64,000 nt of DNA from Reticulitermes speratus (Eukaryota > Arthropoda > Insecta > Blattodea > Rhinotermitidae). Positions 21,662 to 32,048 of this stretch are shown here, piece after piece (positions within the stretch are counted from its first letter, which is position 1; each line of letters starts with the position of its first letter). Both the position numbers and the translations under genes were made by a program. The DNA lies in NCBI GenBank assembly GCA_021186555.1, contig JAJKFL010000330.1:31350944-31414943 (forward strand), in the 5' to 3' direction. The notes beneath the pieces are model-generated. The model was given only the letters and a program-made list of their open reading frames with translations, ran no database searches and was not told the origin of the DNA.

Positions 21662-21920
21662 TGGGAGCCGGAATAGCTCGGTCGGTATAAAGACGGGCTA
21701 GACGATCGACGGAACGTGGTTTGATCTCTGGCAGGCACAATAGACTTTTCTCGAAAGAGTCCACACCGGCTGTGGACACCACCCAGCCTATTAAGTGGTT
21801 AACTTGATGCTGTTTCCCCGGAGGTGAAGCAGCCGGAGTCTGAAGCTGTAAATTCCCATCAAGTGCGGAGTTTAAGAAGAAGTGGTGCTGTACCTCCACT
21901 ACGCCATATGGCTTTATGGC
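21662..21920 (+). repeat. SINE-A-related variant
   Basis: The tRNA-like head GGAATAGCTCGGTCGGTATA is followed by a body with the family order (CACCCAGCCTATTAAG, GGTGAAGCAGCCGGAG, GTGCTGTACCTCCACT, TATGGCTTTATGGCATG), but the sequence differs strongly from other SINE-A copies. Possible subfamily. Confidence 0.6.
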
Positions 21921-21945
21921 ATGTATAGAAAAAACTTTAGTGTAC

Positions 21946-22863
21946 AGTGTGTCCACAAAGTCCCTTCAGGGTTTTGAAAAATCGTGGCGCTCAAACAAAT
22001 TGAGCTAGCCACACGGTTTGCGGCAGATTACAGTGAAACTCTGGAAGTTTTTTACTGACCTCAGTAGACTTCGATGTGGGCTCCCTTGGTAGCACGGAGA
22101 ACGTCCAGACGATATTCGAGCTCTTGCCATGTTCTGTGGAGCATGTCCGCTGGAATAGCCGAGATCGCATTCCTGATACGGGTCTTCAGGTCATCAAGTC
22201 ATCTGTTGGCGGCAAAAAAAAAACTTCCAGAGTTTCACTGTAATCTGCCGCAAACCGCATGTGGCTAGCTCAATTTGTTTGCGCGCCACAATTTTTCAAA
22301 ACCCCGAAGGGACTTTGTGGACACCGCTGGAATAGCCGAGATCGCATTCCTGATACGGGTCTTCCAGAGTTTCACTGTAATCTGCCGCAAACCGCATGTG
22401 GCAAAAAAAACTTCCAGAGTTTCACTGTAATCTGCGCAAACCGCATGTGGCTAGCTAATTTGTTTGCGCGCCACAATTTTTCAAAACCCCGAAGGGACTT
22501 TGTGGACACACTGATACCAACCATCCGACGTCCTAAGAACTGAATCTCCAGGAGATGGAAAAGATTCTGATTTCCACTGTACTGGCAAAGCGCATGGGTA
22601 GCCACTTTGTCGCGTAAAGAGGTACATGGAAGATGAATACACAGACGCATCTATCGGTCTTCCATGGACACTGTAATCTGCCGCAAACCGCATGTGGCAA
22701 AAGAAAACTTCCAGAGTTTCACTGTAATCTGCCGCAAACCGCATGTGGCAAAAAAAAACTTCCAGAGTTTCACTGTAATCTGCAGCAAACCGCATGTGGC
22801 TAGCTTAATTTGTTTGCGCGCCACAATTTTTCAAAACCCCGAAGGGACTTTGTGGACACACTG
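21946..22863. mobile_element. Rearranged mariner-like element with internal end duplications
   Basis: The outer ends GTGTGTCCACAAAGTCCCTT (left) and AAGGGACTTTGTGGACACAC (right) are inverted, with about 100 bp of subterminal inverted similarity. The subterminal word AGTTTCACTGTAATCTGC and the following AAACCGCATGTGGC occur about six times (22225-22800), and complete right ends recur at 22300 and 22490. It is a scrambled, non-autonomous copy built from repeated ends of one element. Confidence 0.75.
22066..22202 (-). pseudogene. Mariner-like transposase C-terminal fragment
   Basis: The minus strand reads DDLKTRIRNAISAIPADMLHRTWQELEYRL and DVLRATKGAHIEVY before a stop, the typical tail of an IS630/Tc1/mariner-type transposase (helical end followed by TKGAHIE). 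No catalytic residues remain. It sits just inside the left end of the element at 21946-22863. Confidence 0.8.
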
Positions 22864-22869
22864 TACCTT

Positions 22870-23460
22870 ACACCACGTCACAAAGAACTGAATTCAGGAG
22901 ATGAAGAAGTGTGATCCCACGTCTGTGAAGGGGTGGGAGCACTGGTCCGTAAGAGGTAATGAAGATAAGACACAGACCATCTATTTCTGTCATGGACCTC
23001 GACCGTCAGAGGATCAGCTTACATTGAACGGTGTAACATTCAGTTTGTCTGTGGCGTGAAATAAATACAGGTGATTCATATACAAAAAACCCAAATATTT
23101 AGCTATACAATACGAATGGCGACACTGAACCTTCGAACTACTTGACAATTTCCGGGCACTTCATGCCTTGAGTCATTCGCCTCGTTCACGGTAGGTGACA
23201 GGTTGCGTCAACCTTAATTTCCCGCGCTTCCGTCATGGTCATACAGTGGCTGCATAATGTCGTAAATGCACATTGCAGGAGCGGGGTTTTTTTTTTGTGC
23301 GAACCTACTGGGGTATCCGGCGTGACACAGACGGAATACAGGACAAAAAAAAAGTTTGGTGCACGCAACTTGCCGACGAAGTTTACAATACACGACTTCG
23401 CACGAAAATTGGAGAAAACGGGTAATTTTATAGTATATTCAGACCGTGTGCTGTCTGAAT
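22870..23460. other. Unassigned interval
   Basis: The first 120 bp resemble 22515-22660 (AAGAACTGAAT..CAGGAGATG, GTAAAGAGGTA), suggesting the transposon inserted inside a duplicated host sequence. The remainder is unrecognised. Confidence 0.35.
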
Positions 23461-23472
23461 TATTTATTATAA

Positions 23473-23570
23473 TAAAACCAACGTGGTACACATTATAATA
23501 TAAAATATAAACATTAAACCCTGTTTCTACGTGTTTCGGCCAATCCTGACCATCCTCAGGGGAACAACTA
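23473..23570 (-). ncRNA. Hammerhead-type arm, weak stem I
   Basis: Minus strand 23563-23526: CUGAGGA, U, stem II GGUC...GGCC, GAAA, ACACGU and A. The core is intact, but stem I pairs poorly (CCC against GAAAC). The outward end has GTGTACCACGTTGGTT, a variant of the family's terminal word. The second arm is absent. Confidence 0.5.
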
Positions 23571-23801
23571 CGTATCATGTATAGTACAGCACTCCCCGGC
23601 TTATGTAATAGTTACGTTCTGGAAGGTCGGTGCAAGTAGACTTTCTTCTAAGTCGGAAATAAATATACATATAATGAACTATACAGGTGTTTCAGGGGAA
23701 TCTGACATACGTCGGGACAACGTTCCTTACGTTAAATTACAACGGTGTGCAAACACTTATATCCGAAGTTGAACAGGTACGGAGATATGACAAGAGAAAT
23801 G

Positions 23802-25443
23802 TACGTGTACATGTTTTGTATTGTGAAAGTGGTAAGCGTACATGTTTTGTATTGTGACAGGGGTACGTGTACATGTTCTGTATTGTGACAGTGGTACGTG
23901 TACATGTTTTGTATTGTGACAGTGGTACGCGTACATGTTTTGTGTTGTGACAGTGGTACGTGTACATGTTTTGTATTGTGACAGTGGTACGTGTGCATGT
24001 TTTGTATTGTGACAGTGGTACGTGTACATGTTTTGTATTGTGACAGTGGTACGTGTACATGTTTTGTATTGTGACAGCGGTACGTGTACATGTTTTGTAT
24101 TGTGACAGTGGTACGTGTACATGTTTTGTATTGTGACAGTGGTACGTGTACATGTTTTGTATTGTGACAGTGGTACGTGTACATGTTTTGTATTGTGACA
24201 GTGGTACGTGTACATGTTTTGTATTGTGACAGTGGTACGTGTACATGTTTTGTATTGTGACAGTGGTACGTGTACATGTTTTGTATTGTGACAGTGGTAC
24301 GTGTACATGTTTTGTATTGTGACAGTGGTACGTGTACATGTTTTGTATTGTGACAGTGGTACGTGTACATGTTTTGTATTGTGACAGTGGTACGGTACAT
24401 GTTTTGTATTGTGACAGTGGTACGTGTACATGTTTTGTATTGTGACAGTGGTACGTGTACATGTTTTGTATTGTGACAGTGGTACGTGTACATGTTTTGT
24501 ATTGTGACAGTGGTACGTGTACATGTTTTGTATTGTGACAGTGGTACGTGTACATGTTTTGTATTGTGACAGTGGTACGTGTACATGTTTTGTATTGTGA
24601 CAGCTGGTACGTGTACATGTTTTGTATTGTGACAGGGTACGTGTACATGTTTTGTATTGTGACAGTGGTACGTGTACATGTTTGTTATTGTGACAGTGGT
24701 ACGTGTACATGTTTTGTATTGTGACAGTGGTACGTGTACATGTTTTGTATTGTGACAGTGGTACGCGTACATGTTTTGTATTGTGACAGTGGTACGGTAC
24801 ATGTTTTGTATTGTGACAGTGGTACGTGTACATGTTTTGTATTGTGACAGTGGTACGTGTACATGTTTTGTATTGTGACAGTGGTACGTGTACATGTTTT
24901 GTATTGTGACAGTGGTACGTGTACATGTTTTGTATTGTGACAGGGTACGTGTACATGTTTTGTATTGTGACAGTGGTACGTGTACATGTTTTGTATTGTG
25001 ACAGCGGTACGTGTACATGTTTTGTATTGTGACAGCGGTACGTGTACATGTTTTGTATTGTGACAGCGGTACGTGTACATGTTTTGTATTGTGACAGTGG
25101 TACGTGTACATGTTTTGTATTGTGACAGTGGTACGCGTACATGTTTTGTGTTGTGACAGTGGTACGTGTACATGTTTTGTATTGTGACAGTGGTACGTGT
25201 ACATGTTTTGTATTGTGACAGTGGTACGTGTACATGTTTTGTATTGTGACAGTGGTACGTGTACATGTTTGTGTTGTGACAGTGGTACGTGTACATGTTT
25301 TGTGTTGTGACAGTGGTACGTGTACATGTTTTGTATTGTGACAGTGGTACGTGTACATGTTTTGTATTGTGACAGTGGTACGTGTACATGTTTTGTGTTG
25401 TGACAGTGGTACGTGTACATGTTTGTGTTGTGACAGTGGTACG
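23802..25443. repeat. 31-bp minisatellite, about 53 copies
   Basis: The unit GGTACGTGTACATGTTTTGT plus ATTGTGACAGT (31 bp) repeats with scattered single-base changes. Since 31 is not a multiple of three and the minus strand lacks stops in the unit, all three minus-strand frames stay open for hundreds of codons and encode the same 31-residue repeat in permuted order. This is a repeat artefact, not a protein gene. Confidence 0.95.
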
Positions 25444-25465
25444 CGAGAAAAAAGGTTTGAAAAGC

Positions 25466-25535
25466 ACTGGTATAGAAGGCTGGGTGGGCCCGAAGGCCGG
25501 TCTGCACGGGTGTGGAAAATCTCAGCAAGCCTGAT
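25466..25535 (-). repeat. SINE-A fragment
   Basis: AGGCTGGGTGGGCCCGAAGGCCGGTCTGCACGG and GGAAAATCTCAGC match the reverse of the SINE-A head-body junction. It directly abuts the 31-bp minisatellite. Confidence 0.65.
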
Positions 25536-25837
25536 ACAGAACATGTAATAGGCCTACACCTGGCCGCTTTGGAGCTTTCATCCATTCAAGGCGATCGTGC
25601 CTGCCCAGCAGAAGCCAAGTAAGATAAGGCATTATCTGCTGTATACAGATTGGACTGACAGTCTGTGTCTGTTCGTGAAAGTGTCTGAACACAGGTGTCA
25701 AGTTTCGCACCAAACCAGAAGCTGGTTGGCACCTGTCCTTTGAGATCTTCTACATATCTGGAGCTACTTGATAGTTCAACAGTTCACATCTTTTTCCCCG
25801 TTAAGATGCATTTTTACTGCTGTTTTATGTATCCAAA

Positions 25838-25925
25838 CGGGGTTTCGTTGGGGGAACCTGAAGGAAAGAGACAATTTTGAAGACATAGACGTAGATGGAC
25901 GTATAATATTGAATTGGATCGTAAA
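25838..25925 (+). pseudogene. LINE family 1 fragment
   Basis: Plus strand: a GEPEGK/GNLKERDNFED-like stretch followed by DVDGRII matches the C-terminal [20 protein letters not shown] segment read at 4859-4925, in opposite orientation. Short remnant only. Confidence 0.55.
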
Positions 25926-26584
25926 GAAATCGTTAACGCTGCTGGAAGGAACAGAGTTAAGTAACATATCAACCCATAAATTATTTACTGTGATCTATCA
26001 TGTGCGGGTATATTGACGAGCTCTCAGACACTCGGCATCTCTTAAAATGCAATGTGATAATGAGATTATGCAATCACAAGCCACGCTTACGTTATTAACT
26101 ATGCAACGCGTAATACTACATATAGCAGGATTACATCCAGAAAGTCTCCGTCATTTAGCATGACGCAATTCAGCGCGAGTCTCACAAACCTTGAGGTACT
26201 CATACCTCAGTCACATGATTGCAGTTACAAAGTAAGCAGACTAATACTGTCACCTCCGCCTCTCTGATTGCAGAAACACACAGATCTATGCGCACACAAC
26301 TTCGCGCACTCTCTTGACTTGTGACATCAGTATAGGCTCGCTAACATCACCTGCGCCTGAAGCTGGAGACTTTGTGGAATTAGTAGTTGTAAACCAAAAT
26401 TAAGGCAATCAAATTGAAGCTCTAACATATTAAATGGTACTTGGACAATTAATTCAGTGATGTAGATGGACCGCTATAGATTTGTTTAAAAAAAATTCAG
26501 TTAAATGCTTGAAAGCTGGACATAAACACACGCACACATACTGTGTACAGAGAAAACATGCTAATCTCATAGGCGTACATTTTT

Positions 26585-26750
26585 TAAGCCTTCGGTCTTC
26601 TGGGATATTACACGGCGTAGGTTGGTAGTACTTGGACTGCTTGGCCCTTATGGGCCGATAGGTTGTCCCAAAACGTCGGTAACCAACTATGTCGCGTAAC
26701 ATACCAGAAGAGCCACAGCCTCATCTACACCGCGGCGGAAGCCTGAAATC
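26585..26750. mobile_element. Group-2 fold-back, decayed
   Basis: TTCTGGGATATTACACGGCG at the left, CCCAAAACGTCGGTAACCAA in the middle, and the conserved end CCGCGGCGGAAGCCTGAAAT. The left arm has lost its ribozyme part and the right one has AAAA for GAAA. Confidence 0.6.
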
Positions 26751-27039
26751 TCGTATATATTTGTCTTTCTTGAGGAAAGGAAATAGGTTAAAGCGCGAAA
26801 ATTATATCTCCGTAAAAACCAAAAACATTACGACGGTGTAATTGTTATAATAGTGAAAAATGTATATCGTTCGTACAGAATAACTGAACTTTTAAATAGG
26901 CTATAAATGCTTATATGAAGCCCTGATTGTATGAGAGTGTCAGAAGAACGTTTTGCTACGGTATTACCGTCGTTTCCTGCGGTTACACTTACAAGTTCGT
27001 ACTCACTGTTTACGAACAGTTTGTAAGCTTCAACAAGGC

Positions 27040-27190
27040 AATGTCCCTGTCCACGTCATGACGGCACAGATGGAGAGTAGAGGTATAGCTCCAGTTAGAC
27101 TAAACCTCGGCGGTAGATGGAGGTGGGTTGTCAACATGACGCTCCGGTCGCTTTACCCCCGGGAAATAACTCCGGTTCTCAATTTAACAC
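27040..27190 (-). repeat. SINE-A 3' half
   Basis: Reverse-oriented body: GTAGAGGTATAGCTCCAGTTA, CCTCGGCGGTAGATGGAGGT, CTTTACCCCCGGGAAATAAC. The head is missing. Confidence 0.7.
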
Positions 27191-27286
27191 TTTCACTGCA
27201 GGGTATTTAAATCCCCGAGGGTGTTAAATTGCCAGGGATTTATTGAATGTCAAACAGCTATTGCGTCATATTATAAATTATAAAGT

Positions 27287-27322
27287 ATAATTATATATAA
27301 TTATATATAATTATATATAAAA
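27287..27322. repeat. AT-rich short tandem repeat
   Basis: ATAATTATAT repeated about three times within a wholly AT stretch. Confidence 0.8.
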
Positions 27323-27514
27323 TGCATATATTTTTTCTAGTTGTCAGCTAGGGATTAATAAAGATATAAAATATGTTTCCTGAAAGAACTTATTGTGTGC
27401 GTGGCCTATTTAAGGCAAAAGAGCAGAGTAAATTTTAGATCGACTAAAGTCGATGCTGGCAAATTAAAACGTAAATATTTAAATCGACCATGGTCGACTT
27501 TGGCAGTGAAAGTG

Positions 27515-27637
27515 TTAAGTGGACGCTGTGTGGGCCCCAGAGCCGCTCTGAACGTGTGTAGAGGTGAGAAATTCTCCTCCGACCGGTATTCGAACTCCGC
27601 TCCGTCCAGCCCGTAGCCCAGTCGCTATACTTACTAC
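27515..27637 (-). repeat. SINE-A 5' part
   Basis: CTGTGTGGGCCCCAGAGCCG then CCGGTATTCGAACTCCG (B box) and GTAGCCCAGTCGCTATAC match the tRNA-like head in reverse. Confidence 0.7.
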
Positions 27638-27639
27638 TT

Positions 27640-28120
27640 TGCCCCCAACACTAAGCAGCGTAATAAAATAATCACCGTTTAATGTTCTTTGCAATATTCA
27701 CACGAATGTTGGCGTTGCAAGTGGCATTTATCTGTTTTAGATCGCTCCTGCTGCTCCACACTCGAGATCTTCCTTGGACATTCAGATGCATCACTGAACC
27801 CAGGACTCGCAAATGAGAACACAGCACACAAAGAATACGACAATGGTGGAAATGTCCGAGTGAGGGAGCGAGGGTCACCTGTACGTCTTCATACGTTGGT
27901 CGATAATACAGCAGACTACTAGGGGCACGTTGGCAATACATAGGCAACAACGCTATGACAACAGAAGCCAAACAAACGCTATCGTTCAGAACACACGCCG
28001 CTAGTAGATAGCACGCCTCGGAGAGCGAAAGGTGTTTTTTTTAACTCCGTCATATATGAGCTATTAGCAGCCGTGCAAAGCAGAAGGTAAGTGGAAACTA
28101 AAGTTCTGTACTAAAATGTG
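27640..28120. other. Unassigned interval
   Basis: Overlapping short frames on both strands, none resembling a known family. Confidence 0.3.
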
Positions 28121-28127
28121 GTATGGG

Positions 28128-28420
28128 TCGGGATAGCTCAGTCGGTATAGCGACTCGCTACTAGCTGGACGGTCCGGGGATCGAATCCCGGTGGGGGCGA
28201 GATTTTCAGCACCCGTCCAGACCGGCCCTGGGGCCCACCCAGCCTCCTGTACAATGGGTACCGGGTCATTCCCGGGGGTAAAGCGGCCGGGGCGTGGCGT
28301 TGACCACCCACCCCCATCTAGCGCCGAGGTTAAAGAAAGAGTAGAGCTATACCTCTACTCCCCCTCTGGGCCTTCATGGCCTGTTCTAGGATGAACTTCA
28401 CCTTTACCTTACTAAAATGT
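28128..28420 (+). repeat. SINE-A, best full-length copy
   Basis: The tRNA-like head has an A box (TAGCTCAGTCGGTATAGCG) and a B box (GGGGATCGAATCCCGG), the internal RNA polymerase III promoter of tRNA-derived SINEs. The body follows: GCCCACCCAGCCTCCTGTAC, GGTACCGGG, GTAAAGCGGCCGGGGCG, AGCGCCGAGGTTAA, GAGTAGAGCTATACCTCTAC, CTTCATGGCCTG. It ends TTCACCTTTACCTTACT. This copy is the reference for the family in this window; I count more than 15 others. Confidence 0.88.
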
Positions 28421-28439
28421 GGTATTTTGTTGATATAAT

Positions 28440-28725
28440 ATTTGTGTAATGAACACGTAGCTTGGGGGGGGGGGGGCAAGTGCCACCCAAACATTTTTTT
28501 CTACCTAAGAATAGTTTTGGCTACAGAGTTGAAGAGGGACAAATAAAAAATGGGGTGAGAGTGGGGAAAAGGGGTGTATGTATATTAAGGACTGGTTGAA
28601 ACTAATTTTTCCCGCTCATTCTAACTTGACTCCTTCGTAAGTTAAAGTTCCGAACACCCACGGTCGATTTTTGGCCCCCCCCCCCCCCCCCGTGTATTAA
28701 CCAAGTTACGCGTATGTTTTTATGC
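28440..28725. other. Unassigned interval with long G and C runs
   Basis: A G13 run near 28468 and a C16 run near 28676 bound an unrecognised segment. The ends ACGTAGCTTGG and CCAAGTTACGCG are weakly inverted, so a MITE is possible. Confidence 0.35.
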
Positions 28726-28882
28726 GAGGGGTGCACAAATCCCGGGCGATGGGTTGCCATGGCGATTAAATTTTTTACTGTGGCGCCTAATATTTGTGGG
28801 TCCTCACTATAGAACTTGCTTCATGTCACCCTTCTGGCGCCTAGAATTTTGAGGTGATTTTTGGAAAATTTGTGCACCCCTG
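28726..28882. mobile_element. MITE (AGGGGTGCACAAAT...ATTTGTGCACCCCT)
   Basis: Perfect 14-bp terminal inverted repeats AGGGGTGCACAAAT / ATTTGTGCACCCCT enclose about 130 bp with no frame. The other copy is 11087-11240. The end type suggests a hAT-mobilised MITE, but the target duplication is not clear. Confidence 0.75.
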
Positions 28883-28945
28883 TTTTAAGCTGCTACTACA
28901 CAGTGGCCAATTTTTTTTGCTGACTGTTATTAATTTTCGTATGAC

Positions 28946-29115
28946 CAGATGGGGGCCCACCCATCCTCCTGTTCAATGGGCACTGGGGCTCTTTCGTGGG
29001 GAATAACATGGTCTGGGCGGAACACTCACCTCGATCTAGTTGCGAAGTTAAGAATGACTGGAGTTATAGCTCCATTTCCTCTATATGCCTTCATGGCAGG
29101 GATAACTTTACCCTT
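28946..29115 (+). repeat. SINE-A, diverged, 5'-truncated
   Basis: GGGGGCCCACCCATCCTCCTG, CAATGGGCACTGGGGCTC, TCGATCTAGTTGCGAAGTTAA, and TATAGCTCCATTTCC then CCTTCATGGC follow the family order. Confidence 0.7.
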
Positions 29116-29359
29116 TTTTATGGTCTGACGAAATAACCGTGAATTCCTAAACCGTCAGGCAGATTACACTTAACATTGATAATATTTAAATACTAGAAAA
29201 CCTGCTAATAATGGAAAAACACTCCTAAGAGGCATGAAATGACTTCTATTTTCAAGCATAAAGTTGGCCCTAGCCGCGCCATGCACGCATAGCTGCACTG
29301 TTCTTGACCTTGACCGTGGGTGAGCGGTCAAGTCTTGCTTTACACCCCCGGGGGTGGGG

Positions 29360-29505
29360 GTGGTAACCGGTACACATTAACTAGAAGGCTCGGTGGTCTC
29401 CAGAGCCAGTCTAGATCTTTACAAGAAGGGAAAAAAATATCTTGCCCGTGCTGTGAACCGAACCTCGGATCGCCCAGCACGTAGCGCAGTGACCACACCG
29501 AATAC
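29360..29505 (-). repeat. SINE-A 5' part
   Basis: Reverse head: AAGGCTCGGTGGTCTCCAGA, CTTGCCCGTGCTGTGAACCGA, TAGCGCAGTGACCAC. Confidence 0.6.
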
Positions 29506-29578
29506 GATATCCCGGGCCCCGACTTTCAGACGCGCGTTCGTCTTAGTGCAGGTTACAGCTATGTACATAAATAACGAA

Positions 29579-29831
29579 CCTTGATTTCAGGCTTCCGCCG
29601 CGATGTTGATGATATCTGTGGTCTTCTGGGTAGTTACACGGCGTCGTGTGGTAATTATTTACCGACGTTTCGGGACAACGTATCGATCCCATCTTCACGG
29701 GTCAAGATTCCGGGTCAAGTTTCCGAGTAGGGAATCTTGACCCGTGAAGATGGGACCGATACGTTGTCCCGAAACGTCGGTAAATAATTACCACACGACG
29801 CCGTGTAACTACCCAGAAGACCACAGATATA
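29579..29831. mobile_element. Group-2 hammerhead-like fold-back with 12-bp target duplication
   Basis: The insert is flanked by ATAAATAACGAA at 29567-29578 and 29832-29843. Both arms carry the ribozyme module (left on the minus strand, right on the plus strand): GACCCGTGAAGATGGGACC, a stem II closed by GTCCC, GAAACGTCGGTAAATAA. The arms are separated by a short ATTCCGGGTC spacer. The left end carries the family terminus GATTTCAGGCTTCCGCCGCG; the right end lacks it. A 12-bp duplication is more typical of target-primed retrotransposition than of cut-and-paste transposition. Confidence 0.82.
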
Positions 29832-30164
29832 ATAAATAACGAAGGTTGCACCCTGTTTGTGTATCCACGCTGAGAATCAAAATGTGCTCAGTTTCGGCCC
29901 TTTATTTTTTTTCTTTCGTTCGTTGTCGCGCTTTTATTCATTTTCTTCTGTTTCCTCACATTTATATTCCTATATCTCTTTCATCCTTCTGTCTGTCTCT
30001 TTCTGCTACCTTTATATATTTAGTTCTTACATTCTTTCTGTCTCTACATATGTATGTATCTTTTTACGTGTACATTCCCCTCATTAAATGGAACCCGAAG
30101 GCTCTCTGTGTCTTCACAAAGTCCGTTACTTGTCGCTGTCCTCAGCCATATCTGTATATCTGTA

Positions 30165-30480
30165 AAGGTAAAGTTCACCTATAACGAGCCATGAAAGCCC
30201 AGAGTGGGGAGCAGAGGTATAGCTCTACTCGTTTTTAACCTCGGCGCTTGTTGGTAGGTGGGTGTTCAACGCCATGCCCCGGCCGTTTTATCCCCGGCAA
30301 AGACACCCGGTACCTATTCTGTATATCTGTGTATAGCCTCCAGTTCAGTTGGTAATGCGGCCGGAGCGTGACGGCGAACACTCATTTGTTTCTAGCGCCG
30401 AAGTTAAGAATGTACGGGTATAGCTCCAGTTATGTGTAGGGCTATACCTCTGCTGGACAGCTGTACCTGTTGGCAGCCTC
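30165..30480. repeat. Two opposed SINE-A fragments
   Basis: A minus-strand 3' half (30170-30310: AGAGGTATAGCTCTACTCGT, CCTCGGCGCTTG, CCCCGGCAAAGACACCCGG) is followed by a plus-strand piece (30355-30480: GCGGCCGGAGCG, TCTAGCGCCGAAGTTAAG, GGGCTATACCTCTG). Confidence 0.7.
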
Positions 30481-30621
30481 TGGTGCCTGCTTGGTTCGTG
30501 GTTACGTTGCATGTTAATGTTCCACACGCGTGCATAGCTTTCCTTGTGTTATTTAAATGAAGGTTTATGGCGTTACGTTGGAAGGACAAACTCGCGCAGG
30601 TCTGCATGCAGTGCAGTGGAG

Positions 30622-30925
30622 TTTTTTTTTGTTTTTTTTTTGCGTGGTGAAGGGCCCCGCAGTAGATGCTACGGACGTACCGCAGCCTTAAGGCTTCTTG
30701 TACAACCCTATGATGAAGATGAGCAGTTTTTTTTACCAAGTTTTACAAGTAATGGAGCACCAGTGGAATGAAATTGACAGGGGAAAACCGACAACTCGGA
30801 GAAAAACCTGTCCCAGTGCCACTTTGTCCACCACAAATCTCACATCGACTGACCCGGGATCGAACCCGGGCCTCCTTGATGAGAGGCCGGCGACTAACCG
30901 CCTGAGCCATGGCACGGCCTGTGCA
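30622..30925 (-). repeat. SINE-C, near full length
   Basis: Minus strand: the tRNA-like head begins GGCCGTGCCATGGCTCAGGC and continues with GGTTAGTCGCCGGCCTCTCA and a B-box GGGTTCGATCCC. The body is GTGGTGGACAAAGTGGCACT, GTCAATTTCATTCCACTGG, TGCTCCATTAC, then a CGTAGCATCTACTGCGGGGC tail with a T/A-rich end. Same family as 37199-37489. Confidence 0.82.
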
Positions 30926-31204
30926 GTGGAGTTAAGACAGTTCAGTTCATAGAAACCGGATACACCAAATTTGGTTAGCACGCTTGTTTAAGAATTCCAT
31001 CCTACCGGTTTTATGGGGTTTAAAGACTTTTTGCCCCAATGTCCTATAACATTCGATTTGCCCAAATGTCCTACAACATTCGATTGGCGACACCAAATGT
31101 TCCGGGTTTTTCGAAGTCGGCAAGATATTTGTGACAATACTTCCGAACATTTTGACTTTCCCACAGTGTGATAAACATCTGTAGGTCCAGGACAGCCAGG
31201 AGCC

Positions 31205-31850
31205 AGTCAACAGGAGGGAATAGGCCGTGCCATGGCTGAGGCGGTTAGTCGCCGGCCTCCCACCGCGGAGGCCCGGGTTCGATCCTGCCGATCCCAGTGG
31301 CCGCGCGGTCTAAGGCGTGGGTCTTTGGCCGCTCGCTTACTAGAATCGTGGGTTCGAATCCCACCGGGGGCATGGATGTTTGTGTTGTGTTTGTTGTAAG
31401 GACGGAAATATGGACCGTAAAGTGACATGAAGGACGAAAGGATTTAAACAGTACAAAAATGGATCAAAGGGGAAAAACCCCGGACAGGGGGAAAAAAAAA
31501 TCCCACCGGGGCATGGATGGTTTGTGTTGTGTTTGTTGTAAGGACGGTAGTATGGAACGTAAATTGACATGAAGGACGAAAGGATATAAAAACAGTACAA
31601 AATGGATCAAAGGGGAAAAACCCCGGACAGGAAAAAAAAAAATCCCAGGTCAGTCCATGTGGGATCTGTGGTGGACAAAGTGGCACTGGGATAGGTTTTC
31701 CCCGAGTACTTCGATTTTCCCCTGTCAATTTCATTCCACCGGTGCTCCATTACTTGGTAAAATGCAAAAAACTGATCTTTCTCTTCATCACAGGGTTGCA
31801 CATTAAAGCTTAAGGCTGCGGTGCGTCTGTAGCTTCTGCTGCGGGGCCCT

Positions 31851-31855
<5 letters not shown>
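31205..31855 (+). repeat. SINE-C interrupted by nested SINE-D copies
   Basis: The SINE-C head runs 31208-31280 up to the B box (GGGTTCGATCC). A SINE-D with D2 tail (31283-31500) follows, then a second partial SINE-D tail (31500-31640). SINE-C resumes at 31643 with CAGGTCAGTCCATGTGGG and ends near 31855 in GCGGGGCCC and poly-T. The nested elements each end in an A run after CCCCGGACAGG. The host SINE-C is thus split at its B box. Confidence 0.85.
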
Positions 31856-31877
<22 letters not shown>

Positions 31878-31886
<9 letters not shown>

Positions 31887-32048
31887 AGGGATAAGAGAGG
31901 GCCGCTTTACCGCCAAGGAAAGAGCCCCGGTACTCATTGTACAGGAGGCTGGGTGGGCCTTGGGGAAAAACCTAGCCCCAACGGGATTCGAGCCCCGAAC
32001 CGTGCAGCCTGTAGCAAGTCGCAAAGCCGACTAAGCTATCCCGGCGGC
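31878..32048 (-). repeat. SINE-A
   Basis: Reverse: GGGCCGCTTTACCGCCAAGGAA, GGTACTCATTGTACAGGAGG, B box CGGGATTCGAGCCCCG, AGCCGACTAAGCTATCCCGG. Lies next to the T27 tract ending SINE-C. Confidence 0.78.

Noticed and set aside
23732..25585. Very long minus-strand reading frames of about 600, 595, 303 and 260 codons
   Set aside because: They are frame permutations of one 31-bp minisatellite, not independent proteins; no domain, start context or splice support.
28128..28200. Possible tRNA gene (A and B boxes)
   Set aside because: Same reasoning: it heads a SINE-A repeated many times in the window.
29846..30184. 112-codon frame rich in Phe, Ser and Leu, membrane-protein-like
   Set aside because: It comes from T/C-rich low-complexity DNA directly after a ribozyme-type fold-back; two frames look equally hydrophobic, which points to composition only.
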